The notes under the pieces are model-generated. The model did no database searches, was not told where the DNA came from, and saw only the letters and a program-made list of their open reading frames with translations. 38,224 nt of DNA, taken from contig CBCTTQ010000021.1 of NCBI GenBank assembly GCA_965149945.1, positions 1 through 38,224 on the forward strand, in the 5' to 3' direction. This document shows positions 1-8,127 of the stretch, in pieces; positions within the stretch are counted from its first letter, which is position 1; every line of letters begins with the position of its first letter. This stretch comes from JAHZFN01 sp965149945 (GTDB lineage: Bacteria; Bacillota; Dehalobacteriia; UBA4068; UBA4997). A program made the position numbers and the translations under genes.

Positions 1-505
1 AATCACTAATCAAAAGGGGTGCAGCGTTGCAGAAAGAGACGCTGGAATTCCGGTACTGCCACTTGCCTTGTTCGTCCAACGGGCGCACCGTCAAGAGAAT
101 GTGGGCATGAGGGTTGTGACCGTCGGTGTCGTGGATGGCTGCGTCGGCGCACATTCCATCGGCCACAAACTGCTCCCGGATAAAGTCTTACAGCAGCTCA
201 ATTTGCTGTTCACGGCTTAGCTCTATGGGTAGAGCAACGACAAATTCCCGTGCCAAACGGCTGTCTTTGGCTGTCTCCACTTCCTCCACGGCGTTCCAGA
301 GCTTTTCTCTGTCTTGCCATTCCTGTAGGGCGTATTCTGGCAGGAAAACCTGCTGCCAGAGAAGTCCCTGTTTTTTAGTGTAGTCATGTTGAATCCCGTC
401 ATAATCGTTGTAGAGGCGGGAACAACTCAGATAAGCGGAAGCGGCCACGGCGGAGCGGCCTGCGCCCCGGCTGACCACTTTTGCTTCCAGATGGTAAATT
501 GCCAT
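1..505 (-). pseudogene. MobA/MobL (MOBQ) relaxase, N-terminal part, interrupted by a stop
   Basis: This is the N-terminal part of a MobA/MobL-family relaxase, which nicks DNA at oriT and stays bound to the 5' end during conjugative mobilisation. Translation starts at the ATG ending at 505 (MAIYHLEAKVVSRGAGRSA, the usual family start). The open frame runs about 105 codons to an in-frame TAA at 188-190, where relatives continue with Gln (CAA to TAA would be one change). Past the stop the same frame still encodes relaxase sequence, including the metal-binding HUH motif GHNPHAHILL at about 84-116. After WQY (about 55-65) the reading no longer resembles the family, so a second disruption or rearrangement lies near position 50. 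The window edge cuts the rest. The catalytic histidines fall after the stop, so the gene is probably dead unless the TAA is suppressed or a sequencing error. Confidence 0.8.
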
Positions 506-790
506 CGCTCGTTCACCTCGTTTCTTTTTTCTGTTTCTCTTTCGAAAAGAGAAAATGGGCGGGCAGAACGCCCGTCCATCTCTGCGGCAAAGCTGCCGGT
601 GGCAGGTTTGCGCAGGCAGGCGGCAACATAGGGTAGAGAATTTCTGCCCCAATTCTCTGCGCTTGTCGCAGGGAATTTGCCGTCTGCACAGACGATGACA
701 GCAGCGCCCATAGGTGCTGTGGCATTGTCTGGAGGCTGCCGCAGCAGCCGCAATCCCCCTCGGAGAGCGCACGGCTTGCCAACGGCAAGT

Positions 791-835
791 ACCACCGCCC
801 CTTCGGGGTGGTGAGTAAGTGCGCCCTTCGGGAGA
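791..835 (+). other. oriT nick region of the MOBQ (IncQ/pIP501-like) type
   Basis: An inverted repeat at 791-813 (arms around CCCCTTCGGGG, about 9 pairs with one G-T) is followed after a few bases by TAAGTGCGCCCT at 816-827. A hairpin just 5' of TAAGTGCG/CCCT is the known architecture of MOBQ nick sites (R1162/RSF1010, pSK41 and pIP501 types), and nicking is expected between the TGCG and CCCT parts. The adjacent MobA/MobL relaxase and DUF3847 gene are the normal partners. The rest of the 506-879 gap holds only a small A/T inverted repeat at 534-554, beside the relaxase start, and no gene I can support. Confidence 0.75.
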
Positions 836-879
836 AAAAAGAGGAAGGCCCCCGGTTTCCCGGAGATCTCCCAGCGGAT

Positions 880-1086
880 TCAATCGTGCTGCGGCAGCTT
901 CTGTATCAGATAATCCTCCAGTACAGACAGCTCTATCGTTCGCACTTCCGGCAGCACTTTTTCCAAAATCTCGCCCTCCTGAATGAGCCTTCGCGTTCTG
1001 GCTTTGCGCTCCTTGACTCTGTCTCTGGCCTGCGCTTCCTCCAATCGGTGCTGTGCCTGCAACAGCTTCTTTTCTGCATCTATCAT
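880..1086 (-). CDS. DUF3847 family small protein of mobilisable elements
   Basis: This 68-residue, highly charged, alpha-helical protein (MIDAEKKLLQAQHRLEEAQ...) is rich in Lys, Glu and Arg over residues 5-45 and probably forms a coiled coil. It resembles the DUF3847 family, typically encoded just upstream of MobA/MobL relaxases in Gram-positive integrative and mobilisable elements. The start ATG is preceded by AGGAGG at good spacing. It shares orientation with the relaxase and with the small gene at 1101-1316, and oriT lies between it and the relaxase. A helper role in the relaxosome is plausible from position, but I know of no demonstrated biochemical function. Confidence 0.7.
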   Translation of the reverse strand: MIDAEKKLLQAQHRLEEAQARDRVKERKARTRRLIQEGEILEKVLPEVRTIELSVLEDYLIQKLPQHD

Positions 1087-1100
1087 GTGAAGAATCCTCC

Positions 1101-1316
1101 TTATCTTCGTTTCTGCCAGACGATTTCATAGCCCAGCGCGTCGGCAAGCTGGACAGCCTCGACATAGCGCAGGGATTCCCGCTGGAGCTTGTTTGAAAGA
1201 TTGGAAACGCTGTCAGACCAGCCATGTTCGTCCCTCAGCAGATCAACGATCTCCTGCATGGTCATTCCCTGACGGACGATGTACGATTTGATCTCATTTC
1301 TCAGATTGGATTTCAT
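1101..1316 (-). CDS. Small helix-turn-helix-like protein of mobile elements
   Basis: This 71-residue protein starts MKSNLRNEIKSYIVRQGMT and contains a helix-turn-helix-like stretch (MTMQEIVDLL ... SVSNLSNKLQRESLRY). Relatives are common beside DUF3847 and MobA/MobL genes, and databases sometimes mislabel them as LLM-class oxidoreductase although they are far too short for that. I chose the internal ATG at 1314-1316 because GGAGGT lies 9 bases upstream. The longer frame to 1448 lacks a ribosome site and reads as non-coding. It ends 14 bases before the DUF3847 start, so the two are probably cotranscribed. A transcriptional regulator of the mobilisation genes is the likely role, by inference. 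Confidence 0.65.
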   Translation of the reverse strand: MKSNLRNEIKSYIVRQGMTMQEIVDLLRDEHGWSDSVSNLSNKLQRESLRYVEAVQLADALGYEIVWQKRR

Positions 1317-1486
1317 CAACTTTTTACCTCCATATTTTCGTATAATTGGTTTTTCTATCGGTGATGCCGGTGCATTTGCAAGTGAAAAATCTGCCACATG
1401 GCAAATCCGCTCAAATTTCCATCCGTGATGCTCTGTTCGTAACAGCACCCTACCGGCTTCATCGTTCTGTGTGAGAGCATACGTGA

Positions 1487-2623
1487 CGGTACTTTGCTTA
1501 TCTCAACGACTTCTGCTGGAATGATGTCATGACGATCTGCGCCCCCAGTCTGCTGATTGAGGGGGACTTCCAGACGGTCAGCGGCGTATCCGGCACCGGC
1601 CCCTATGTCTATGATGAATATGTGGCCGGCGAGTACACCCGCTTCGTCCGCAATGAGAACTACTGGGGGGATACGCCTTATTGGGATGAGATCATTGTCA
1701 AATACATCCCTGATTCCACCTCCCGCATCCAGGCACTTCAGACCGGGGAGATCGACATGATCTACGGCAGCGCCCTCCTAACCTATGAAGAATATCAGCA
1801 GGCATCCACCCTTCCCGGTATGGCCGGCCAGATGGCGGATCTAGCCACCCGGGCCCGCGACATTACGCTCAATGCCAGCCGTCCGGCGCTGAATGACCTG
1901 CGGGTGCGTCAGGCCATCGCTTATGCTATTAATAAAGAGGAGATCGTCGAGGGCCTGACTTACGGCTACGAGGAAGTTGCCGAGTTTCCATTTACGCCGG
2001 ACTCCCCCTATATGGATATTGAACTGGAGACCCATTACAATTATGATCCCGATAAAGCCAATGAGCTTCTGGATGAGGCTGGCTGGGTGATGAATGAGTC
2101 CACTGGTATCCGGGAAAAAGATGGCGAAACTTTAACCCTGAAGCTGACCATGGATTCTGGCTTTGATTCTCTCAATCAGTCCCTTGCCACCCTAATCCAG
2201 ACCCAGCTTGGGGAGGTAGGTATCGAGTTGACCATCACAGGTCTTGAGCAGATGGAATGGTACAGCGGCTTTATGGCTGGCGACTTTGATTTGACTTTCT
2301 GGCAGCCCCAGTACAACTACGCTGCTCCTCATTGCTGGTTTACTCCTATGGACACCATGACTCCACAGATAGTTTCCCTGCAGGGGATGGATGATGCCCA
2401 GGAGTTTCTGGATGCCATTCAGAAAACAATCCAGACGGATGATGAGGCGGAACTACACGAACTGTTTACTTATTTGTATAACTACGACATGGGGAATGTG
2501 ATTGATATTCCTCTGACCTACCAGAAGGATATGATTGTCTACAATACCAGCAAGATCTCTGGGTATGACTTTATTGGCACCCCATGCTTCTTCAATGTGA
2601 TGAATTTACATCCTGCGGAATAA
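1487..2623 (+). pseudogene. Peptide/nickel-type ABC solute-binding protein (SBP_bac_5), 5'-truncated
   Basis: This is the C-terminal two thirds of an extracellular solute-binding protein of the DppA/NikA/OppA class. Recognisable blocks are GTGPYVYDEYVAGEYTRFVRN, followed by a YWGD motif, the segment around LQTGEIDMI, the RVRQAIAYAINKEEIV block, and a C-terminal lobe ending ...FNVMNLHPAE. Full family members are about 500-550 residues; here about 378 codons remain, with no signal peptide or lipobox. Coding similarity begins immediately after a TGA at 1484-1486 (reading RYFAYLNDFCWNDVM), upstream of the first ATG at 1529, so the gene was cut by a rearrangement at about 1450-1487, at the edge of the mobilisation module. 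No matching permease or ATPase genes lie nearby. It is probably not expressed as a transporter component. Confidence 0.75.
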
Positions 2624-2671
2624 GGCGTAGAAAGTTACATAACGCAGACTCGTTTTACAATTATAAGAGTG

Positions 2672-2710
2672 AAGAGTGGCCTTTGTTGTAAAACAACAAA
2701 GGCCACTCTT
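2672..2710. terminator. Perfect 18-bp stem-loop after the solute-binding-protein remnant
   Basis: The arms 2672-2689 and 2693-2710 are perfectly complementary with a three-base loop (AAA). The stem lies just downstream of the truncated binding-protein gene and is a strong factor-independent terminator-like hairpin, though the following T-tract is poor in either direction. Confidence 0.6.
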
Positions 2711-2742
2711 GTTATAGTTACAATGCATAACATAATGTTTCA

Positions 2743-2777
2743 GGGAGGACTCTCCGCTTTTAACGGCGAGTCCTCCC
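2743..2777. terminator. GC-rich stem-loop between converging genes
   Basis: GGGAGGACTC at 2743-2752 pairs with GAGTCCTCCC at 2768-2777, and the inner part can also pair (CCG/CGG). It is followed by TTTGCT on the plus strand. It sits between the converging plus-strand binding-protein remnant and the minus-strand cohesin-like gene and could stop either transcript. Confidence 0.6.
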
Positions 2778-2806
2778 TTTGCTCTGGACGGTTTTAAATG
2801 ATACCC

Positions 2807-3625
2807 TTATGCGGCCGGGCCGTTTGCCACCAGTTCTTTTTCCGCTTCATCTCCGATTTTCACAAAAACTCGATTATTTTCCCCGATTACTTTGAAAGTC
2901 ACATCAGTTCCGACTGTTACCAAACCATCCGTTACCCCCGTAACTTCCACCGCTTCTTCCGGCAAAGTGATTGCATATGTATTCGAGAAGTCTTCATCCA
3001 CAATGCGCACTACCGCCTTCTGCGAATAAGGAATTTTCCCCGTCAATTGCCCGTTTACAGCAATCATAGTGTCCGACAATTGAAATTCCGCCTCGTATTC
3101 TTCTTCCGCCAAATCCTCCAGCGCTGTAAAATACAAGGTAATAATCGAATATCCATCTTCCGAAATTTTCTTTTCCGCGCCGGCGCCGGCAATCATAATC
3201 CCTTCCGCGTTTTCCGAACAATCAAAATCCGCGTCCTTGGTCGCGACACCTTCATAATGAACCAATGATTTGTTATATGTCAAAAGACCTTGAGCGCCGC
3301 CAAAAGTCTCTTGGGTTTCTGAATCAATCAACACTTCTACGGCAAAACGTTCTCCTTTTATAACCTGATCCGCGTCGGGTAATAGTTTTATTTCATAATC
3401 AACCGACTGAACGGATACTCCGTCCAACAGGATATCAGACAAACCGCCGCCCAAAGTACCAAAGGCATACGGAATTTCTATCGTATTCCCGGTTTCCTCA
3501 GAAACCAAAGACGCCTCGTTTTCCGTTACCGCCAAGGCTCCCGTACAACAACATGCCAGAAATACGCTGACCGCCAACATACAAGTTACCAATGACCCGA
3601 TGGATCTCCTCTTTTTCATCCGCAT
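2807..3625 (-). CDS. Secreted protein with a cohesin-like domain
   Basis: A 272-residue exported protein. It has a basic N-terminus (MRMKKRRS) and a hydrophobic signal segment (about residues 9-32) containing VFLACCC, which could act as a signal-peptidase II site, so it may be a lipoprotein. Residues about 80-205 resemble a cohesin/carbohydrate-associated beta-sandwich: KGERFAVEVLIDS, GGAQGLLTYNKSLVHYEGV, then IITLYFTALEDL and FQLSDTMIAVNG. The remaining C-terminus starts another beta-rich segment but stops abruptly (VANGPAA), so the protein may be truncated. The start ATG has AGGAGG 7 bases upstream. The nearest gene on the same strand, beyond a recombinase remnant, encodes a dockerin protein, so the two could interact on the cell surface. 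That pairing is inference. Confidence 0.65.
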   Translation of the reverse strand: MRMKKRRSIGSLVTCMLAVSVFLACCCTGALAVTENEASLVSEETGNTIEIPYAFGTLGGGLSDILLDGVSVQSVDYEIKLLPDADQVIKGERFAVEVLIDSETQETFGGAQGLLTYNKSLVHYEGVATKDADFDCSENAEGIMIAGAGAEKKISEDGYSIITLYFTALEDLAEEEYEAEFQLSDTMIAVNGQLTGKIPYSQKAVVRIVDEDFSNTYAITLPEEAVEVTGVTDGLVTVGTDVTFKVIGENNRVFVKIGDEAEKELVANGPAA

Positions 3626-3958
3626 AAAACAACCTCCTGCTTAATCAACCATCCGCGAATCGGATACGCTTTCTGCCCAATAGCGGACAGATAGCGCACT
3701 TGCAAAAAGGGCCGCGCTCCTCTGAAAAACTCCCTATTCCGGATTCCGGATTTCACCTTTTGCTTATCGATTCCTTTTCGCTTCATCTTTTATTCCGTTA
3801 TCTATGTAAAACCGCATTACTCATTTTTTCAACACCAATACAAGATACAATCTTCTTCTCGAAGTCGAGAACTTCATTTTATATAACGCCGCCCCACTCT
3901 CCAATTTGATTTTTGACACCACTGTTTTCCATATTACAAATTTCCTTTCAATACCCAC
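3626..3958. other. Intergenic stretch without a recognised gene
   Basis: This 333-base gap separates the cohesin-like gene from the recombinase scar. I see a perfect 7-bp inverted repeat TTCTCGA-AG-TCGAGAA near 3853-3868 but no convincing promoter or coding sequence. The left border of the recombinase fragment, near 3958, is presumably a rearrangement junction. Confidence 0.5.
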
Positions 3959-4399
3959 AAGAAAAAGGCAAGAGCAGCGCCTTCCAAAGCCGAAAGCCGT
4001 ATTGCCGAGTTGGATAATCTGTTTAAGCATTTATATGAGGATAATGTAACCGGGAAATTGTCTGACGAACGGTTTATCAAAATGTCCCATGATTACGAAT
4101 TGGAGCAGAGCAATCTAAAAGCTATGGCAGAAGTGCTACGGGAAGAAATCAAGCAGCAGGAAAAACAAAAGACCAACGTTAAAGCGTTTATCAGCGCGGT
4201 AAAGAAGTACACCGATATGCAGCAGCTTGACGCTGCTATGCTACGGGAGTTTATAGACCGTATCGAAGTTTCCCATACCGACAAAAAATCCAAGACAAGG
4301 GAAATCACGATTGTATATAACTTCATCGGTGCATTTGATTTTGAACGGGCGAAAGAAAAAGCCCAAAATACAACGGAAAAACAGCAAAGAACGGCATAG
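3959..4399 (+). pseudogene. C-terminal fragment of a large serine recombinase (DUF4368 region)
   Basis: About 146 codons of the C-terminal part of a TnpX/Tn4451-type large serine recombinase remain. Sequence similarity begins around 3959 (KKKARAA) and continues through RIAELDNLFKHLYEDNVTG, KLSDERFIKM and a long helical segment to LREFIDRIEV, the typical end of the family before the DUF4368 tail. The catalytic serine domain, the recombinase domain and the zinc-ribbon are absent, so the protein cannot recombine DNA. The first in-frame start-like codon is TTG at 4010, but coding similarity precedes it, which shows truncation rather than a short gene. It sits between two minus-strand surface-protein genes and marks the scar of a former mobile element. 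Confidence 0.8.
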
Positions 4400-4424
4400 C
4401 CGTTTGGCTACACCGTTCCTTGCT
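4383..4424 (+). terminator. Long hairpin overlapping the recombinase stop
   Basis: AGCAAAGAACGG (4383-4394) pairs with CCGTTCCTTGCT (4413-4424) with one mismatch, and an inner TAGCC/GGCTA stem closes a GTTT loop. The recombinase stop lies inside. A weak second hairpin with a T6 run follows at 4455-4471. These are probably the termination signals of the former recombinase gene. Confidence 0.5.
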
Positions 4425-4667
4425 AAAATGTTTTCTTAATTCACCGCCCCATTGGGCCAGCGGCCTTTTTTCACTAAGTTCATGCTTTCTTTCCCTTCTT
4501 TCTGATTTGATTCTCAAATTTACGTCATCTGTGACAGCGGCGAGTTACGGAGACAAAAATCCCGCTCCAAACTCTTAAACCGCATCTATCATTGAACAAG
4601 CGAAACCGATTCCGAACGGAATCGCTCAGATACATAAAAAGCTCACCAACTAAACTCCAAACACAAT

Positions 4668-6212
4668 TTATTCTGAATACCCCAGGAGTGATTTTTGAAT
4701 GAGACGGACGTCCAATACATCGACCACACCGTCTCCGTTATAATCCGCTTTCAGACGACCCACCACGGAAACCAAATCATAACCGCTGTCATGAGAATAT
4801 GCTTCATAAACCGTATATAAATCATACACAAGCTGTACATCATCAATCAGCAGATGGTTGTCGCCGTTGATATCCCCATCATAAACAATTTCCGGCGCGG
4901 TTCCGTCCACCAATTCCAAAGCCACGGCAGCCGCGCCGGCAGTGACATCCGACGGCACCATGGTCAGATAACATTCGTATTTTTCCGACCAAAGCAAATC
5001 CACACCTTGGTATTGATATTTGAGTTCATTCAGTTTTTCGGCTTCTAATTTTAACACCTTATATCCCGATATCGTAGCGTTATAGTCCGCCGTCGTACTA
5101 TTGCCGCCGGAAATATTGCCCACTTCATAAATCCAATTGGTGCCATAAGTCATATTGGATGTATTCAACTCAATTTTTCCGGTTGTGTAACAATTGCTGA
5201 TTGCCAGGGTCCCGTCGGCACGCCCTTCCTCGCATCCGGCAATACCGCCGACCGCGCGAATATGACCGGCCGACCAATGATGATCATATAAATCTCCGCG
5301 GTTATAACAATTGCGAATGGTACCGCCTTCACTTTTGCCGGCGATGCCGCCCAGATATGCTTTGCCGAAACTGATGCCGTTTATTTCAGCGCTGTTATAG
5401 CAGGCATCCACATCCACATCACCGAATTGACCGCCGATAATACCCGCCACATATTGATAGCCGGTGATTGTCGCCAAATTCGCGCATTCCTTAATCACAC
5501 CGGCGGCGTCAGAATCAGCGCGACCCATAATACCGGCTACAAATCCGGAGCTTCTGGAAGAAGAACCGTTGCTGACCGCCCCTCGGTTGGTACAACCCAC
5601 TATAGAAAACGTACCGTATCCTTCCGCGGCAAGACCGCCAACATAATTTTCCTCTCCGTAAACAACAACCTGATTTTCGACTTCTTCCAAAGTACCGCCG
5701 CAAACAGACACTACGCCGCCGGTAAAATAAGTTCCGGAAACAGCTCCGCTCACGGTCAAATTTTTAATGACTCCCCCAGAGCCCAAATAACCAAAAAGCG
5801 CCATCCCGTTATTTGAACCTTCAATGTTCAGATTTTCAATTTTACGTTGATTTCCATCAAAAACTCCGCGAAAAGGCATGCTGGCAGCTTCCTGAAACAA
5901 AGCGGTTCCGTTATTGATTGTAACATTCGCTTTGCCGATAGGCGTCCAATCCATCTGCCCCAAGTCCAAATCATTTACCAAAACAACGGTTTGGTCGGCG
6001 AAATCTGTCCGAGGAACATCTTCAGACTCTCCATTCACAATCAAAGCAAGACCGAGCAAATCTGCTTCATCTTCAATATATAAGATTTCTTCCGAGCTGT
6101 ACCAAGAAGTATCGGCGCTCACTGAAGACTCCTCAGCCGCTAAAGCAACGCCAAACAACAATGACATCATCAAAATTGTTACAAACAACGCCAAACAGAA
6201 CTTTTTCTTCAT
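4668..6212 (-). CDS. Secreted GLUG-repeat protein with C-terminal dockerin domain
   Basis: This is a 514-residue exported protein. A signal peptide (MKKKFCLALFVTILMMSLLF...ALAA) covers about residues 1-26. The central part holds at least five GLUG-like repeats of the form GGI.G...G.I..CYN.G.I (for example GGIAGKSEGGTIRNCYNRGD), expected to form a beta-helix stalk or adhesin. The C-terminus has a type I dockerin with two calcium-binding loops, DINGDNHLLIDD and DYNGDGVVDVLD. Dockerins bind cohesins, and a cohesin-like protein is encoded next on the same strand. I start at the ATG ending at 6212 because it gives a clean signal peptide and has a GGGGGAAG element upstream; the frame is open to 6287. 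The role is probably cell-surface or matrix attachment. No catalytic domain is visible. Confidence 0.75.
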   Translation of the reverse strand: MKKKFCLALFVTILMMSLLFGVALAAEESSVSADTSWYSSEEILYIEDEADLLGLALIVNGESEDVPRTDFADQTVVLVNDLDLGQMDWTPIGKANVTINNGTALFQEAASMPFRGVFDGNQRKIENLNIEGSNNGMALFGYLGSGGVIKNLTVSGAVSGTYFTGGVVSVCGGTLEEVENQVVVYGEENYVGGLAAEGYGTFSIVGCTNRGAVSNGSSSRSSGFVAGIMGRADSDAAGVIKECANLATITGYQYVAGIIGGQFGDVDVDACYNSAEINGISFGKAYLGGIAGKSEGGTIRNCYNRGDLYDHHWSAGHIRAVGGIAGCEEGRADGTLAISNCYTTGKIELNTSNMTYGTNWIYEVGNISGGNSTTADYNATISGYKVLKLEAEKLNELKYQYQGVDLLWSEKYECYLTMVPSDVTAGAAAVALELVDGTAPEIVYDGDINGDNHLLIDDVQLVYDLYTVYEAYSHDSGYDLVSVVGRLKADYNGDGVVDVLDVRLIQKSLLGYSE

Positions 6213-6502
6213 AAATACTTCCCCCATCCCAAACCGTTTTCTCATATCCATCGGCTTTTCGCCGTTATCTAATTCACTTTTTATCAAGGCAATATTCCGC
6301 GCATTTCAATTTCGTTTTGTCAACAAGAATATCATTATGTAAAAGTTGATTTACCACAGAAATTCAAGACAAATATATTATACACAAATGAAATTATTTT
6401 TTCGATAAACAATTTAAATTTTTTTACAATAAACAGATTTTTATTATTCTCATATCAGTCAAAATTTCAGATTTGTATTGCTTTCTCTTTATCTTTTTAC
6501 AC

Positions 6503-6536
6503 AAAAAAGCAGACAGAAGTTTCTGTCTGCTTTTTT
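6503..6536 (-). terminator. Bidirectional terminator
   Basis: AAAAAAGCAGACAGAA pairs perfectly with TTCTGTCTGCTTTTTT across a two-base loop, giving a T6 run on both strands. It lies downstream of the lipoprotein gene (minus strand). The remaining gap 6213-6502 is very A/T-rich and presumably holds the upstream region of the dockerin gene; I could not settle on a promoter there. Confidence 0.85.
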
Positions 6537-6581
6537 GATCGTAATATCCCTGTTTGTTCAGCCGTCCGCTCTCAAAAGAGT

Positions 6582-7040
6582 TTATTTGTTTTCCACCAGG
6601 TTCATCACCGTCTGATAAAATCCTTCGGGCAAATCATAGTAAGATTCATTGCCCTTTAAATTTTCAATATTCTCGCTGGAACTTTCTCCGACGGTGCCCA
6701 CCGCTCCGTCCATCCCCACAGCAATGGTGGTTCCTTCGTTAAACTGCAAAAAATAATAATCCAAACCGACGGGATCTTCCTCTATCGGCACCCAAGCGGC
6801 AAAATCAACCGCCTCCCGCAAAGTCTGAATTTCCTCCGCGTCCGTAATCTGAATCGTGTTATATCCTACTTGATCTTCCCACCAAACAATGGTGATTGTA
6901 TCCGATTCCAGGCTATATTTCTCCGGCAGGTATTCTCCGGAAGGCTGGTCGCCCTGACCACCGCAGGCAGTCAACAAGAAACAGCTCATACACAGCAAAG
7001 CAACCAATACAATTCCATTTCCTTTCCGATGTCGTTTCAT
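6582..7040 (-). CDS. Predicted lipoprotein of unknown function
   Basis: A 152-residue protein with a basic start (MKRHRKGNG), a hydrophobic segment and the lipobox LLTACGG, so it should be lipid-anchored on the outside of the membrane after cleavage before Cys26. The mature part is acidic and rich in beta-forming residues (TITIVWWEDQVGYNTIQIT...), ending ...YQTVMNLVENK. It does not match a family I recognise. The ATG is preceded by AGGAG at normal spacing, a consensus-like promoter lies 70-100 bases upstream and a strong terminator follows, so it is probably a single-gene transcript. Confidence 0.7.
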   Translation of the reverse strand: MKRHRKGNGIVLVALLCMSCFLLTACGGQGDQPSGEYLPEKYSLESDTITIVWWEDQVGYNTIQITDAEEIQTLREAVDFAAWVPIEEDPVGLDYYFLQFNEGTTIAVGMDGAVGTVGESSSENIENLKGNESYYDLPEGFYQTVMNLVENK

Positions 7041-7108
7041 CGCGTCTCCTCCTATGCCGCACAGAACAAAATGTCCTTTATTTTCCGTACTTTTCCCAAT
7101 CCGGTCTC

Positions 7109-7137
7109 ATCATAACACAGAATTTTCCATAAGTCAA
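7109..7137 (-). promoter_or_regulatory. Promoter of the lipoprotein gene
   Basis: Read on the minus strand, TTGACT (7132-7137) and TATGAT (7109-7114) are separated by 17 bases. The site lies upstream of the lipoprotein start. Confidence 0.65.
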
Positions 7138-7154
7138 AATTCATCCGACAGCAA

Positions 7155-7178
7155 AAAGGCGGGGCTTACCCCGCCTTT
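7155..7178 (-). terminator. Terminator of the porCDAB operon
   Basis: AAAGGCGGGG and CCCCGCCTTT are perfect complements with loop CTTA, and the minus-strand transcript continues into T residues. It lies about 20 bases after the porB stop. Confidence 0.9.
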
Positions 7179-7197
7179 GGTTCGTGCCATACACAGT

Positions 7198-8127
7198 TTA
7201 TTTACATTTTTGCAGCAATTCTTCCCATTTTTTATCCACGTATTTTTGCGCTTCCTCAATGGTCCATTCGTTGCCCGGACGGAAACAATGTTTAAATCGT
7301 CCCTGCATTTCCAGAAAACATTCCACAGGCAATTTTTTCTTGGGTTCATAGGTTAAAAACCATTCCCCTTCCACCACTTCAAAAAGGGGCCAAACACAGG
7401 TTTCCACCGCCATTTTGCAAATTTCCGGCAACAGATGAGACGGATATTGCCAGCCGCGCGGACAAGGCGCCATGATGTTGACAAAAGCCGATCCCGGTGT
7501 ATAAATGGCGCGGTTGGCTTTTTTATGCAAATCTTTCATACTGCCCACAAAGGTTGTCTGGGCCACATAAGGAACCCCATGCGCAACCATAATGGCGGTC
7601 AAATCTTTTTTATTCTGCTGTTTCCCGGTGGATTCCCGTCCAGAAGGGGTAGTGGTGGCATTGGCAAAACGAGGCGTAGAAGAAGATCTCTGAATTCCCG
7701 TATTCATATAGGCTTCGTTGTCATAACAGAAATATACCATATCGTGACCCCGTTCCATGGCGCCGGAAAGAGATTGCAGACCGATATCATAGGTACCTCC
7801 GTCACCGCCGATGGTGATAAATTTAAAATTATCTTGAATCCTGCCTTTGCGTTTCAGCGCCAGATAAGCTGATTCTACTCCGCCGCAGGTAGCGGCGGCG
7901 TTTTCAAAAGCAGAATGAATGTAACTGTCTTCCCAAGCTGTATAAGGATATAAAAAAGAAGAAACTTCCAAACAAGAGGTGGCATTACAGATCACTGCTT
8001 TGTCAGAAGGATCCAGCGCTCGCGTGATAGCACGACAGGCAATGCCGGCGCCGCAGCCGGAACAAAGCCGATGCCCCGAAGCAAAACGCTCCGGCTTATT
8101 CATTTCTTTTTTCAGTTGATAAACCAT
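7198..8127 (-). CDS. porB: 2-oxoacid:ferredoxin oxidoreductase, beta subunit (TPP-binding)
   Basis: This 309-residue subunit binds thiamine diphosphate and one [4Fe-4S] cluster in the cytoplasmic enzyme that interconverts a 2-oxoacid plus CoA with acyl-CoA, CO2 and reduced ferredoxin. The sequence shows the cluster cysteines C22 and C25 (LCSGCGAG), C52 (NATSCLEV) and a later Cys in MAPCPRGW, plus the TPP motif GDGGTYDIGLQSLSGAMERG with YDNEAYMNTG. Its start abuts the porA stop without a gap and it is the last gene of porC-porD-porA-porB. Pyruvate is the usual substrate of this architecture, but the T-box ahead of the operon reads as an isoleucine sensor, so a branched-chain 2-oxoacid is an alternative. 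Confidence 0.9.
   Translation of the reverse strand: MVYQLKKEMNKPERFASGHRLCSGCGAGIACRAITRALDPSDKAVICNATSCLEVSSFLYPYTAWEDSYIHSAFENAAATCGGVESAYLALKRKGRIQDNFKFITIGGDGGTYDIGLQSLSGAMERGHDMVYFCYDNEAYMNTGIQRSSSTPRFANATTTPSGRESTGKQQNKKDLTAIMVAHGVPYVAQTTFVGSMKDLHKKANRAIYTPGSAFVNIMAPCPRGWQYPSHLLPEICKMAVETCVWPLFEVVEGEWFLTYEPKKKLPVECFLEMQGRFKHCFRPGNEWTIEEAQKYVDKKWEELLQKCK

Noticed and set aside
188..1225. A 345-residue relaxase starting at 1225
   Set aside because: Only the part from 505 on the minus strand is relaxase-like. The upstream part runs through oriT and overlaps other genes out of frame.
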